Below, piece after piece: positions 12,679-24,200 of a stretch of 64,000 nt of DNA. The position numbers and the translations under genes are program-made. Within the stretch, counting starts at the first letter, position 1. Each line of letters opens with the position of its first letter. Origin of the DNA: Warburgia ugandensis (Eukaryota; Streptophyta; Magnoliopsida; Canellales; Canellaceae). The notes under the pieces were generated by a model. That model did no database searches, was not told the origin of the DNA, and was given only the letters and a program-made list of their open reading frames with translations. The DNA lies in assembly GCA_035236585.1 (NCBI GenBank), contig CP141128.1, positions 29,665,618-29,729,617 on the forward strand, read 5' to 3'.

Positions 12679-12963
12679 TATTGCCTAAGGTGTTGCACCA
12701 ATAATTGGATAGCTTCACCTGCTGCATTCACTGATGAACCAATGGTGTGCTAACAAGTGCTAGGGTTGCTTCTACATGTCTCTTTAATGGCATCTATTTT
12801 CAAAAATGGGGTAATCTCATGTGAGTACTATCTCTTCTACCTACACTAAATAAAGGTTCTACTACTAATACTAGAACTAAAAGTTTCTTATTTTCATGAC
12901 TGTTCATAACTTTCCATTAAATAATTGGATGTAAATGACATAAACTTGGGCTCATATACCAAT

Positions 12964-15700
12964 TTTAATGACTTAATTCCAATTTTGTTAATTAAAGTTT
13001 ATTTTAAAAGGGGGATCCCCATTGGAAAAAAATTTTTATAAAAAAAATCATGCGAAAGAATAATTGGAAGTATTAGACTCATGTTTGAGTCTCACAACAT
13101 TTCATCCTATTTTAACACAAAAATCCTAAGGTTTATTGGTCACAACCCAATCATAATGTAAAGTTGAACAAAAATATAATCAAGCAGTTAATGGCTTAGT
13201 ACATCCATAGTCAACAAAATAAAAATAAGAAAGTCAAATTCCAATTTATCTAATGTCTCACTTTTTTCCTTTTTCTAATCTCCAGAGTCTTTCATTGTTT
13301 CTAAGATGATATGCAATGTGTTAGTGGATTGAATATATGGCTACACCTATTAGATAGAACTAAAACTACAAACTCAAAATCTACAGCACTACAACATACA
13401 AGCATATTCTAATGATTTGAAAACATGTTTCTAGCTTAAGAAAATCACATAAAATTTCTATTAGCCATTCCATGCAAAGCATCAAAGAACCTCATTAGCA
13501 TACTTATCATTTATGTCTATCTCTGTCTACTGAAGATAAAAAAGACAACTTAACAATTTATGTATAATCATGATGCATTGAATGTTACTAGAATATGCTA
13601 TTTAAATAACAATTCATCGTGCCATCAAAATTTCCAACCCTCATTGGAAAATGTTTTGCCAAACGGGTCATGAGTTCTCATCTAACAACCATAATCTAGT
13701 TTCATATCTTAAAACATCATCATGCTTCCCAAGAGCATAAAAAAAAAAAAAAAAATCTCATGTGATCCAAACTATGCACATTCATGACCTAGCCAAATCA
13801 TGTGTCCTCTAGTACTTGAGAGGGACATTTACAGCATCCATCATGGGCCTAGGATATGAATTGAGAGTGCCATGATCACCACAATCACAAAAATGTTACT
13901 CTTTGGGTATGATTATGTGATGGCTTGGGTTTTTAAACACTTCTTCTTTGTTTTTGAAATGCAAATAGCAAAGACATTTTCATGTGAAAAGATTTTTATC
14001 AAAACCTCAAGTGTTATCTCTTCTAGATAAAACACATTTCAAAAGTTCTTAAATGTCAACAACTTATATTTAAGTAGTTCAAATCATGTATTAATTTTTT
14101 TTTAGGATTTATACAATCATAACTCAAAGTCCAATTGTATAAATGTGCATAGATACATGTTCACAAAGATCAATTAGAAGTCATATACTTAAATTGTTAG
14201 CACAGTCTCATGCCACTAATATCCTCATACAAAGTTCCATCTAACTCAAGCTACTTTTATTTAAAATTGAATTCTTCAAATATAAGATGTTGTAAAACAA
14301 TATAATATTTCAGCAAGCTTGGGCTTATGTATGAGTATTAACATTTAATTTGAGAATTGACATAAATACAAATATAAATAGAATTCCAAGTCATTTACAA
14401 ATGTGTTCTAAAGAACAAGATGAATTCATAAAGTCATCCGAGGTCAAATTGATCCATGCACAACATAAGTACAAGCATAAATTATAATAAATCTATGTGA
14501 AGGAAAATCCATGCCATCAAGATGCATAAATTGGTGATGAATCCATCCCAAATCATCTCAAAGCATATTAGCGCACAAAGTAGGCAAATCTATGCCATGT
14601 CCTCTCAAAGCATATTAACTAATAAAGTAGGAAAATTCATGACATGTCAACTCAAAGCATATTAGCTCACCAATCAACAAATCCACACAAGAAAACCAAA
14701 TTCCAAATCAAATCATGTATCAAATCATCGGCCACCCTAATTGGCATCCTCATCGACTGCCCTTGGTTACTAACAAGTGTAAATTGTGAATCAAACTGAG
14801 ATTACATGTAAGAAGAAAAATTATACACTGAATACAAATCATGCATCAAATCATTGTTATGCATTAAATTCAAATGAGAAATCAAATCCAAGTAATACAT
14901 ATATAAGATACAAGTGTAACTAATGAAATTAATTCCATATTTTACTAAAAATTTAACATAGTCTCCTATATTTTTTGGACATTGCACATTTAATGCATGT
15001 GATGTGGTTCACCTAATAAATCATCATTATACATTCCCAATGTAAATAAAGATCAATCTTTTTACAAGTGCAATCATAAATCTCTAATAACATAGATGCA
15101 CCATAATAATAATCCAATACCCTCATCAAAGAATCATATGCATTTTCTATTTCATTCATAAAGTATGGTGCATTTCAAATTTATAGATATGCTATTCACC
15201 AATTCATCTAAATTCCATCTATAACGTGCATTTGACCAAATAAAAATAGATAACATAATCACATTCAAAATATGAAAAAAAATATAAAAAATAGAACTTA
15301 GTGATATTAGAACTATCTATTGCTGATTGGATAATTTAGATTTGCTAAGATCAATAAACATCCAATTTGATTGTTGATTGACAATCAAAATTCATTGATT
15401 TAGGCTTCCAATAGTTTTTGAATTAGATCTAATATGAATAAGCATAATTTCACTAATTGATATTCAGGTCATATATTTTAAAATTAAATTTCTAAATCAA
15501 ATGGTAAAATGATGCCCAATTCATAATTAGAGGATCAACATTTTTGGCCACATATCATGGTTGAAGGGCATTGGTGACGAGGCTTCAAAATCACATCTTC
15601 AAACTTGATCTTATAATTAGAGGGTATATCCACACAAGAATATAGATCTTTATATAGGGAAATGGTGGATTTTCGGGTATAAATCTCCTCATAAGATTCT
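12964..15700 (-). repeat. Probable 5' LTR of element 2, outer border not found
   Basis: The sequence directly after the degenerate PBS has the AT-rich, gene-free character of the other LTRs, and a decayed version of the family A hairpin context (AAGCTTGCTGA and a broken inverted repeat) lies at about 14285-14320. I could not find a clean TG start, so the right border at about 15700 is a guess. No genes are seen in this stretch. Confidence 0.4.
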
Positions 15701-15865
15701 CTTGTTGACAAATCCTATTTCATGATACTAGGAAAAAGAAGTTAAGTTGTTTAATTCTACTTTTTGAAGAGATTACAACTTTCAATTGATCATCTTGGCC
15801 ATAAGTTGACCATTATTTCTTATTGGCTATGTTTTTCATACATAGACATATACATACATTCATAC

Positions 15866-15895
15866 ACACACACACACACATATATATATAGTAAG
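15866..15895. repeat. (CA)n/(TA)n microsatellite
   Basis: A run of CA repeats followed by TA repeats. It creates an artificial Cys/Val-rich reading frame on the minus strand. Confidence 0.85.
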
Positions 15896-15924
15896 AGGAC
15901 TTTGTACAGTGAGAATACAATGCA

Positions 15925-16184
15925 CCCTCCTTTTCTAGCAAAGCTAAGATGGGTTGACCTAATAATTTCACATCTCTAATAGGATCTATAGTAGTGATTT
16001 GAGTGGGCACAAGGTCATATTGCTTCATCACTCTTTCAACCATATAAATGGCCTTCACATCCATAAAATTGAAGATCTTTTCTCTTGGTACACAACTCCT
16101 TTGCATACTTGAAATTTGGGTTATCTTCTTGCTCATTTGTCTCTCAGGGGTTCCAATGAACCTACAATTCATTTCCAAAACCAA
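15925..16184 (-). other. Uncharacterised ORF fragment, weakly plant-mobile-domain-like
   Basis: A minus-strand frame of about 85 codons free of low complexity precedes the (TG)n part. It contains the segment VERVMKQYDLVPTQ, which faintly recalls the RxLRQFGxxQ segment of plant mobile domain proteins. No start, promoter or flanking exon can be supported, and the match is too short to rely on. It may be a chance frame. Confidence 0.15.
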
Positions 16185-16299
16185 TGTTCAATCATTCCTC
16201 CAAATTTAGAATACTTTAGGGCAATTCCAAAAACTTACCACCAAGTAGTGAGAGTTAATTGCTTTTCTCCACTCATTTAGGTTCACAAAAGTTGGTCTT

Positions 16300-17304
16300 C
16301 ATTGAAATAGTTGTGTCTAATGGTTCCAAAATTAATGGTAGATCAAGAAAGATCAAGGGCGATCTAGGTTTTTGGATGGCTAAAATTGACATGTAAATCA
16401 CTTAGAACATGAGAGCAATAGCAAGAATGATCATGGATGTGAAGGCATCATCAACATGGATGGGCTCAATGGTTTGATTCTTGAAAAAAATATGGTTTTA
16501 GACCAAATAAAAAAGATGCCTAATTCTAGCACTTTTTGACGTCTTAGATCAAATCTGATGGATTCTTGGATTGTGATGGCTTGGACATTCTAGATGAAGC
16601 CTTGGAGGATAAGAAAAAGACCAATCAAGAGCTCCTAAGCTATCAAAAATACCCTCCAAAGCTTGCTTGGTCAAGGGTTTGGTTGTTGACTAGTCAATGA
16701 TTGTAGTTCCTTTGATTTGAAAAGTCTTAGCTAGGGAGATATATAAGTTTAGAAGCTTGTTAATGTCTATTGTAAGAAATTACAAGTTGCTTAGATGTAT
16801 TCATTAAGCAAGTGAGTAAATTTAGAAAGTCTTGGAGGTTAAGGATCTATAATCATAAAGTTTTTATGGGTTAAGCAACTCATTTAATTAGAAGTTTTCT
16901 TTGTTAGTTTGTAATTACCTAATGAGAGAGGGATGTTTCCATCTATAAATACCCTAGAAGTACATGAATTAAGGAGGTTAGTTCAAGTTTATTTCAAGCA
17001 TTAAAAATGGCCTATTGTGTGCGTGTGTTTGGTTGCTTTTATTAGGTTGGATTTTGGATGTGTTTGCCATTAGAGCTAAGATAGGCAAGGTGCATATTAG
17101 TTCTTTGTGATTCTTTATCACTTGGTGGATTCCTTGTATGGTGAGACGTGTTTAACTCCATAGCCTTAGGGTGGTGGGATGTGTATCCTTGTCGGAGTGA
17201 GCTTGATTTCTTCCTAAAGTTCTGTAGATCTTGGTGGTGGAACTGCATCCAAGAGAAGTGAACTTTCTTGAGTTTGAATACTATGTTGGTTGTTGTTGTT
17301 TTAA
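16300..17304 (+). repeat. Possible copia-type LTR or LTR fragment
   Basis: The stretch has a TATAAAT box at 16944-16950 followed by a leader with GAAGTACATGAATT, then GT-rich sequence ending in a TTGTTGTTGTTTTAATT run. This arrangement is typical of plant copia LTRs, but I could not find matching TG...CA ends or a target duplication. No gene is seen. Confidence 0.25.
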
Positions 17305-18418
17305 TTAAAACTTGCAAGTGCACAAATCAATGTAGTATTCTCACGCAAGTGAGGTTGATCCCACGAGGAGTGAACTATTGTGTTGCTAGTGGTTTCTACT
17401 TTAAACTATCTAATCTAGCCAAAATTTAAGTGTTTTTTTTACCTAAATTAAGAATGGAAATTAAAACATGAAATTATAAACTAAGTAAAAATAAGGAATG
17501 GAAACTAAAAAAGAAAAGAAAAGAAATGGAAACTAAGCAAAAATAAGAAACATGCAAAATGAAAAACTTTTCTAAAACATGCACTTTCTAAAATTAAAAC
17601 TTTCCTAAACTAGAATTAGAAACTTTCTAAAGTTAAAATTTTCTAAAACCAATTTAGGAAACTATCTAACACTAAAATAACATGCAAAAACAAATAAATA
17701 ATGAGATCTAACTAACTTTAATAAGAAATTAGAAACATGCATGTGAATGAAAACTACAATTAAAGAGATTTTCACTTCTTAAATCCTAAAACTTCCTAAA
17801 GATGGAAATTTCTAAAATTCAAAAAGGAAACTTCCTAAACCTAAAATAATATGCAAAAAAATGAATTAAATACTTTTGAAACTAAATTAATTAACTAAAT
17901 TAACCAAGAATCTGGCAGGAATGGGATTTAGACCATTGCGCATGGTTTATGGATTTTGTGCACTACTAGAGAATAAATAGCTTGAATCATGATGTAAAAC
18001 AAAGAAAAACTTATGGAATGGAGTGGATAAGAAAGAGATTAAGGGCTGGAAAGTAGCATGAATTCTAAGGAGCAAAACAATGAAAACTTAAAGCAATGGA
18101 ATAAAAGTAAAACATCTAAGTTACTAACCTGAACTAGAGAGCAAATAAGGGAGAGAATAATAAGAAGACCAAAGGAAGAAAAGCACCAATAATATTTCAA
18201 AGTCTAACAACAAATAAAACTAAAGGAAAGCTTGATTTTAAGGTGTGTCACCCACCTCTACTTAGAAAATTCGTATGGACTATGGGGCTAGATGTAGATG
18301 AGTGGTTTCCTAACTTAGGAAGGGAAGAAAGCATAAGGAAAGTATCCTTAGGGATAAGGTATTGAATGAGGAGGGTTAGGTGAAAGATAAATTAGCAAGA
18401 TGATGACATAAACATGAC

Positions 18419-18502
<84 letters not shown>

Positions 18503-19460
18503 GGAAAGTGGGGTGACATGAGGGAAATTGATTGGCTAAGTGGTTTTCTAGGAAGTGGGGATTAGTTGAATGGTTAGGAAGGGAGTTTAGGAAAGTGGAA
18601 GTGTTGTGGAATGGTAGGACTCTTGAATAGAAAGTCAAACTCGTGGTGGTCTTTGGTGATGAGGAGAAAAGTGATAAAAAGGTGGGAAAAAGTGGGAAGA
18701 ACGTCAAAATTTGAAGGCTCTCATCCTATTGATCATTATGCCAACTTATCCTAATAAGATTTTCCTTAATTATCTTCAAAATATCCCTTAAATTCTCATC
18801 GTTAATTCTATTGAATCTCCTCCTATCCTAGCCTTCCATTTCGCTTAGCTTGATGACTTACTTTGAAAGCTTCATTAGCTAAGCTTCATGGTTGGTTTAG
18901 GAGGTTTCCTTGACTTGTTTTCTTGGCTTCAACCCTTGGCTTCGAATGGCTTGTATGATTTGGCTTGAATTCCTTAGCTTGCCATCTTATTTCATGGCTT
19001 ATATGGTTAAGGTGGCTTAAGTTGCTTCCATGCAAAGGTAGTGGAAATACATGGCTTACTTCATGAGCCCGCTTTAGCCATCTTTAGCTACTTTAATCTC
19101 ATTCATTGCTGGTCCATAAGATAATCTTGGCCTTTGGTTTATATTGAAGTGATAAATTTGAGATTTTGACTTGATCTTTTGATCTTGATCTTGAATTTCA
19201 TCCTGATCGATCTCAGTCGCTGGATCAACATCTTACTTCCTACAAAAAGTGAAAAATCCAAATTAAATTCTAAAAAAAACTTGATTAATCACACGCTTAC
19301 CTTGGATTAGCTTTTAGACCTACAAATAACCAACTTTTGCTTCAGTAGGTCAAAAATGCATGTGTTATAAATTTTGTTCCAAAAGTCCTAGTTTAATGCT
19401 ATAAGTTGTAACACAGGTACTAATTGGGTGATTTTTATGCAAAATTAAACACTTATTATT
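17305..19460 (+). repeat. Dispersed repeat, family D, copy 1
   Basis: It begins near a GCAAGTGCACAAATCAATGT segment followed by TTGATCCCACGAGG, continues through an A-rich stretch of diverged AAACTTTCTAAA-type words, and ends near 19450. The beginning matches 60215-61190 in the same orientation. The end (about 19140-19450) matches 45470-45990 in reverse. There are no coding motifs. It is probably an LTR or untranslated part of a retroelement whose coding part is absent. Confidence 0.5.
18421..18499. repeat. (GA)n microsatellite, about 39 units
   Basis: An uninterrupted GA run inside family D copy 1. The Leu/Ser-rich minus-strand frame across it is an artefact of the repeat. Confidence 0.98.
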
Positions 19461-20133
19461 TGTGATTCTATATCAGCAATAAACTAATGACAATCTAAAT
19501 CTGTGGTGCTGATTTCTATATCCATAGTAAAATATTATATATTTTTATCATTACTTAATCACTTATTCCTCATGATTCTTTTAGTACTGAGTTACCGGTG
19601 TCATACATAGTTACTGATACTCCACCCAGAGGCCGAAGGAAATGTTCTTGCATTCTTGATAAAATTGACACATAAGTTCTTAGAAATGTTTAAAAGCCCA
19701 AAATTGTTGTAATCCACAGGAAAACATTTGTGAAAGGCATGTTAAAAGGAAATCCAAGTAAATTCATCAAATGAATTTAATCTCAAAACTAATTACCTTC
19801 AATAAGACGCACATGCCACAAAAAGACATGAAAAGCTTGCTAGAGGCTTGGCCCCAAGCATGGATCAACTATGAATATACTGTGTCCTCCCATCAAAATT
19901 TTGAGCATTGGCAAAGGTGATACCTCACATCAATGCCCACAAGAAGAATCTAGCCAAGCACACTTTCTACTTTATCAAGAGGAGCAATCTCCATCACTCT
20001 CACCTCTCAATTTGTCTCTCTTCTTCTGCTCTCTTATTCTTGGAGTCTTTTCCATCTTCTTTTTCTAGGACTTGAAAGAACTCTCAGTCCTTATCTGTTG
20101 TGTATTTGTCTTCCTCTCCCTCATTATCTTCTA
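19461..20133. other. Intergenic stretch without recognisable features
   Basis: AT-rich DNA with only short chance ORFs. I see no gene, element end or RNA. Confidence 0.5.
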
Positions 20134-20640
20134 CTTTTGAGATAAAGAGTACTACTCGGATAAGAACATCAAAGTCACCACCGTCCTCATATTGATTATG
20201 GATCAAATGTTCATCAAACATATCATACACAACCAATTTGAACTTTGTTTCCTAATGACTTCTATACAAATTACAGAGTCCAAAGACTTGTTGGATGTTC
20301 TCTTTGTTGATAGGATCATCTCTCCTAGTAAGAACTTGACCTCCAAACCTTATCCCACTGGTGTATGCCATATTGATAATATTTAGAGTATTATCTTCTT
20401 CTTTTGAGATAGAGAGTACTACTCAGATAAGAACATTGAAGTCATCACCATCCTCATATTGATAATGGATCAATGTTAATCAAACATATCACGCACAACC
20501 AATTTAGACGTTGTTTCCTAATGAGTTCCCATACAAATTACAGACTCCAAAGACTTATTGGATGTTCTCTTTGTTGATAATATCATCTGTCCTAGTAAGA
20601 ACTTTGACCTCCAATCCTTATCCCACTCAACATACAGAGT
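20134..20640. repeat. Diverged tandem duplication, period about 268 bp
   Basis: Copy 1 begins TTTTGAGATAAAGAG at 20134 and copy 2 TTTTGAGATAGAGAG at 20402. They share long stretches such as ACAAATTACAGA.TCCAAAGACTT and differ by scattered substitutions and small gaps. Copy 2 lacks an equivalent for the end of copy 1. No reliable protein is encoded. A minus-strand frame just to the right (about 20815-20730) has a TPR-like YHKALKLDPRDY segment, so this may be pseudogene debris. Confidence 0.7.
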
Positions 20641-21142
20641 CTAAAGGGGTAATGGTAATATGCAGAGTATTTGTTTCCTCTAGAACCTTTTGCAAAGGCC
20701 CATCCACACATTTTGTTAGCCTTTTTAAGCTCCATTTGTATATAAGGACCAAATATAATCCCTTGGATCAAGCTTTAGAGCCTTGTGGTAATGCTTGATA
20801 TAGTTGAGCAAGCCTGTATGGCTAGGCCCTCTCAAAAGTCTCCGCACCTTGCAAGAACATTCTATTTATACAAAAGAAAAGGCAACTCGGTACATGAAGT
20901 TCCTGCATAGTGTAGAGTCTGGAAAAATGACAGATCATAATGACCTACAGTACGCAGCCTCACAAACAATCGATTTAAAGCACGAGCGACAAGTCCAACT
21001 GATCGGACTTTCTAACAACAGCGCCGCGCTAAACGGCCCTGCGCGTCGTTATACGTAGGTAGTTCCACGGCTGTTACGTACATTTAGTTCGCTACAAAGA
21101 CGAATCCTTTTACCTAGGACCCCGATCTACGATCGCAGACAC

Positions 21143-21150
21143 TATATAAA
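21143..21150 (+). promoter_or_regulatory. TATA box of the RFC3-like gene
   Basis: TATATAAA lies 68 bases upstream of the start codon, which allows a short leader beginning around 21170-21180. The 200 bases upstream are richer in C and G than the surrounding DNA. Confidence 0.65.
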
Positions 21151-21217
21151 TGGAAAAAGCCTGAGGGACATCTGAATATCCTTTTTCCGAGTTGTCTGTA
21201 CAATTTCCATCGAGTTG

Positions 21218-24200
21218 ATGATGCAGGCCTCCCCCACAACATGTTTTTCTCCAAAGAGCTTCATAACACGCAAAAGTCCCATCAAAGAGAGCAGCTATTG
21301 CTTGGGGTTTGCAAACCCACGACCCATTTCTACACCAAAGCTCTCGTTCGATGCAAGCAAAAGAAAATCAGTAATTGTAGAAGCGAGAAAGAAGAAGGAA
21401 GATTCTCATAGCTTCGTTGCAAGGCCTGATGAAGCTACAGGGCCGTATCCCGAAGCTGTTCTTCTTAGAAAGGTCATTTTGGAAACAACCCATGTTTTTT
21501 GTTCCGTGTTACATAAACGCAGCTTGGAGCTGGAACAGTACATTTCATTTTTCTTACACTCATAAATTTGTCATCCGTTCCTGCCATTTTGCAGCCTTAA
21601 ACGTAGATAAAGTTGCTTTGGAATAAACAGCGCAAGATTTGGAGCTCCTATTTTATCTGTTGGAATGATTTTCTCCATTTTTTAGGACTTCCGTTATCCA
21701 CAGCAAGAAACAGTATACCTATCCATGATTAACTTTATCTATGGTTCGTTGTCCCCATACCAAACTGCCCACTTAAGTGAGGTTGTTGCGGCTACTTTCT
21801 GGTTTATATTTGAGAGTTGGTCTTTGATTCTGTAAAGTATGAGTATTTGGTGTTCTTCCATTTCGTTTATATAGCTTCGTTCTGTTTTAAGGGAATTATC
21901 TCTAATCATGGCAGATGTGATTAATTGTGGAATCGCATTGTATTTTCTGTCAGCGGTTTCTTTTTTTTATTGTTTTTTGTTTTACAAGTACTTTTGTTTC
22001 ATGTTTAAATATTTTGCTCTGAGATTTTGGTTCTCCCTGTGATAGTATGTTTGGGATTACATTCGGTTTCACTTTTGGTTTTGCTATGCGTGCTTCCACT
22101 TGTTCTAATATGATACTTCTATTTATTGTTGAGTATTGCCATTGTTTTTTCATATACTTTGGGTTTTGTGGAATCTCTACTGATTGAGATGGGTTTGTCC
22201 TTAATCTTCAGAAGAAAGTTCAGGAAGATGGTAAAGTTGTTCCTGAGTTTGCAGATGTGGAAGAAGGTTAGTGTTTATTGTTAATCTCTAAGGCAGATTG
22301 ATTTTTGTTGGGCTGATATGCTTCCTTCTTTAGAAAATGTGATTTCACTACTCAGAGTTTGACCAATGATGGAATTGATTGTGATTTGCAGAACAACTTT
22401 TTGAACTCCTGAATCTTCAGCTGGAGAGTGACTTGAACGTTGATAGAAGTAAGCCTATTCTTTTATCTATTTCTTAATAGTAGGGTAGATCCATCCCATT
22501 CTCCAATAAGACTCCCAACTTGTAGAAGATTAATTCCTTCCTTCTTTAGCTACTTTACCACGACAAGATTGTGCTATGATCTTTTATGTCAATGGTTGTT
22601 AGTAATTTAATGGTATGTTGGTAACCAAAGTCATAGTTTTTAAACTTCTGGGAAATGGATAATAGGGTACCATTGTACCAACATCTGAAATCTTCTATTT
22701 TCTTAGCTGTAAAAGAAGAAATCTGGAGGGTGCATCCTACTTTTTCCTTCTATCTAGCTTTTGGCACTGTATTCTCAGCTCATACATCTGGTTCCATTTT
22801 CATTTCTTTCTTTGTTACTGAGATAGATGGATTGTCCAGCATCAAGACTGGCAAACGCAGTTGGCACTTTCTGTCTGTGCAAATGCCTTCTATCATGAGA
22901 CATGTTTCATTTTCAGCAGAACTCTTGCTCTTCTGAAATTTTGTGCAGTTATTTGAGAAACTGTATCAGCTGTAGAACCGTATTACATCCTCTATTAATG
23001 TGTGATACTAAAAGTGCATTTGATAAGTGAATTTACTGGCCTCTGTAGGTTTTCTGCTGAAACCCAGACATTAATTACTTAGTAACTAGGGGCATACTAC
23101 ATGTTATGGAAGTTGCTAGTGTTAGCTCCTCATAAATTGAAGTCTTTGTATCCAAATGTGTATTGTGCTCTCTTAGTTGATTGGTTGATTTAATTAATTT
23201 ATATGATGACAGGCAGTTTTATTGGTTCTTGTTTCTTTTATTTTACCTTCTGTTTTCTCTGCAGTGCGTCACTATGAAGTGGTGTACTTAATTCATGAAC
23301 ATCATGTGGATGAGGTTCAAAGCATTACATCAAAAGTTGAAGGTGATACTTGAAGTTTTGTTTTGCTTTGTCTCCATATGCTCTTTATCCTTTCTAATGA
23401 GTTGTACTTGATAAAGTCAAATTTAGAATATGAAATGCTATAAACCTCTGATTATTTGTATTTTTTAATTAGATGGTAGATTCTATTTGACGTTAGTTAT
23501 TTGTCTTATCATTTTTTGTTCAATTTTGAATGTGTGTCATATATATTCTCACACACATTTTTTCGACAAAATTAAACATTACTTTCGGTTCTAACAGGGC
23601 TTGAAAAATGCCTCGTACTAATTAAAAGTTTTTGCATATAGCGATTTCAGATGCTTTGCCAATTTGGTTCAGTTGAAGGATAAACTTTGTTTTCATTGGG
23701 AAGGGACTCAGGATCACAAGTAGCTTATAGAGTTGGAAGAGATTGTGCAGGCACCCAAGCAATTAGTGCTTGTCTCAATCTTAATAACAGCTATATCTGT
23801 ATGAGGATGAACTTGACTCTATTGACATCTCCTATGGGGTTGGGCTTCTTTTTCGAGATTAATGTTTCAAGAGAATCATCCTCAATTAACATGTATTGAT
23901 GAACCAGAGACATTATTCTTCTAGCCTCATGTTGTACTTCGACATGGAAGGCATCATAGATTACAATTTCGTTGCCTTTCCTTTAGGAACTTTATAGAAC
24001 TCCATACTGAAAGGATTCATCATTTATCGGGCAAAATGAAATATTACTGTGTTCTTATGTGCAGCAGAAATGCATATCTATCTGCTTATGTGCTGTGAGC
24101 TAAGTAATCAGTCTCATATCTTAACAAAATTACAGACTATGATGATGTAATTCCTTCTTCCTTTACATTTCCAGATGCTCCAGCAATAAATTCTGAACTA

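Larger units (their letters stand above)
9146..12963 (-). mobile_element. Element 2: decayed Ty3/gypsy internal region (gag-protease-RT-RNase H-partial integrase)
   Basis: Minus-strand order from right to left: a degenerate PBS (about 12961-12951), gag to about 11880 with a CCHC knuckle whose first Cys is now Tyr (about 11950-11900), a protease with DSGS near 11750-11730, RT near 11160-10730, RNase H near 10380-10000, then integrase (zinc-finger region about 9640-9540 and core with VVVDRLT near 9370). It stops at 9146 where the element 1 LTR begins, in the integrase core just before the expected HPQTDGQ motif. Many stops and shifts are present. The RT box reads F-M-D-S instead of Y/F-x-D-D, and the RNase H segment has FTNHKN where FTDHKS is usual. 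The rest of the element lies left of the window. Confidence 0.75.

Noticed and set aside
15925-16184. Plant mobile domain gene
   Set aside because: Only about 14 residues look similar, with no start, exon structure or further motif; kept only as a low-confidence entry.
18348-18707. 119-codon minus-strand ORF
   Set aside because: It is open only because of the (GA)n tract, giving a Leu/Ser repeat; no domain on either side.
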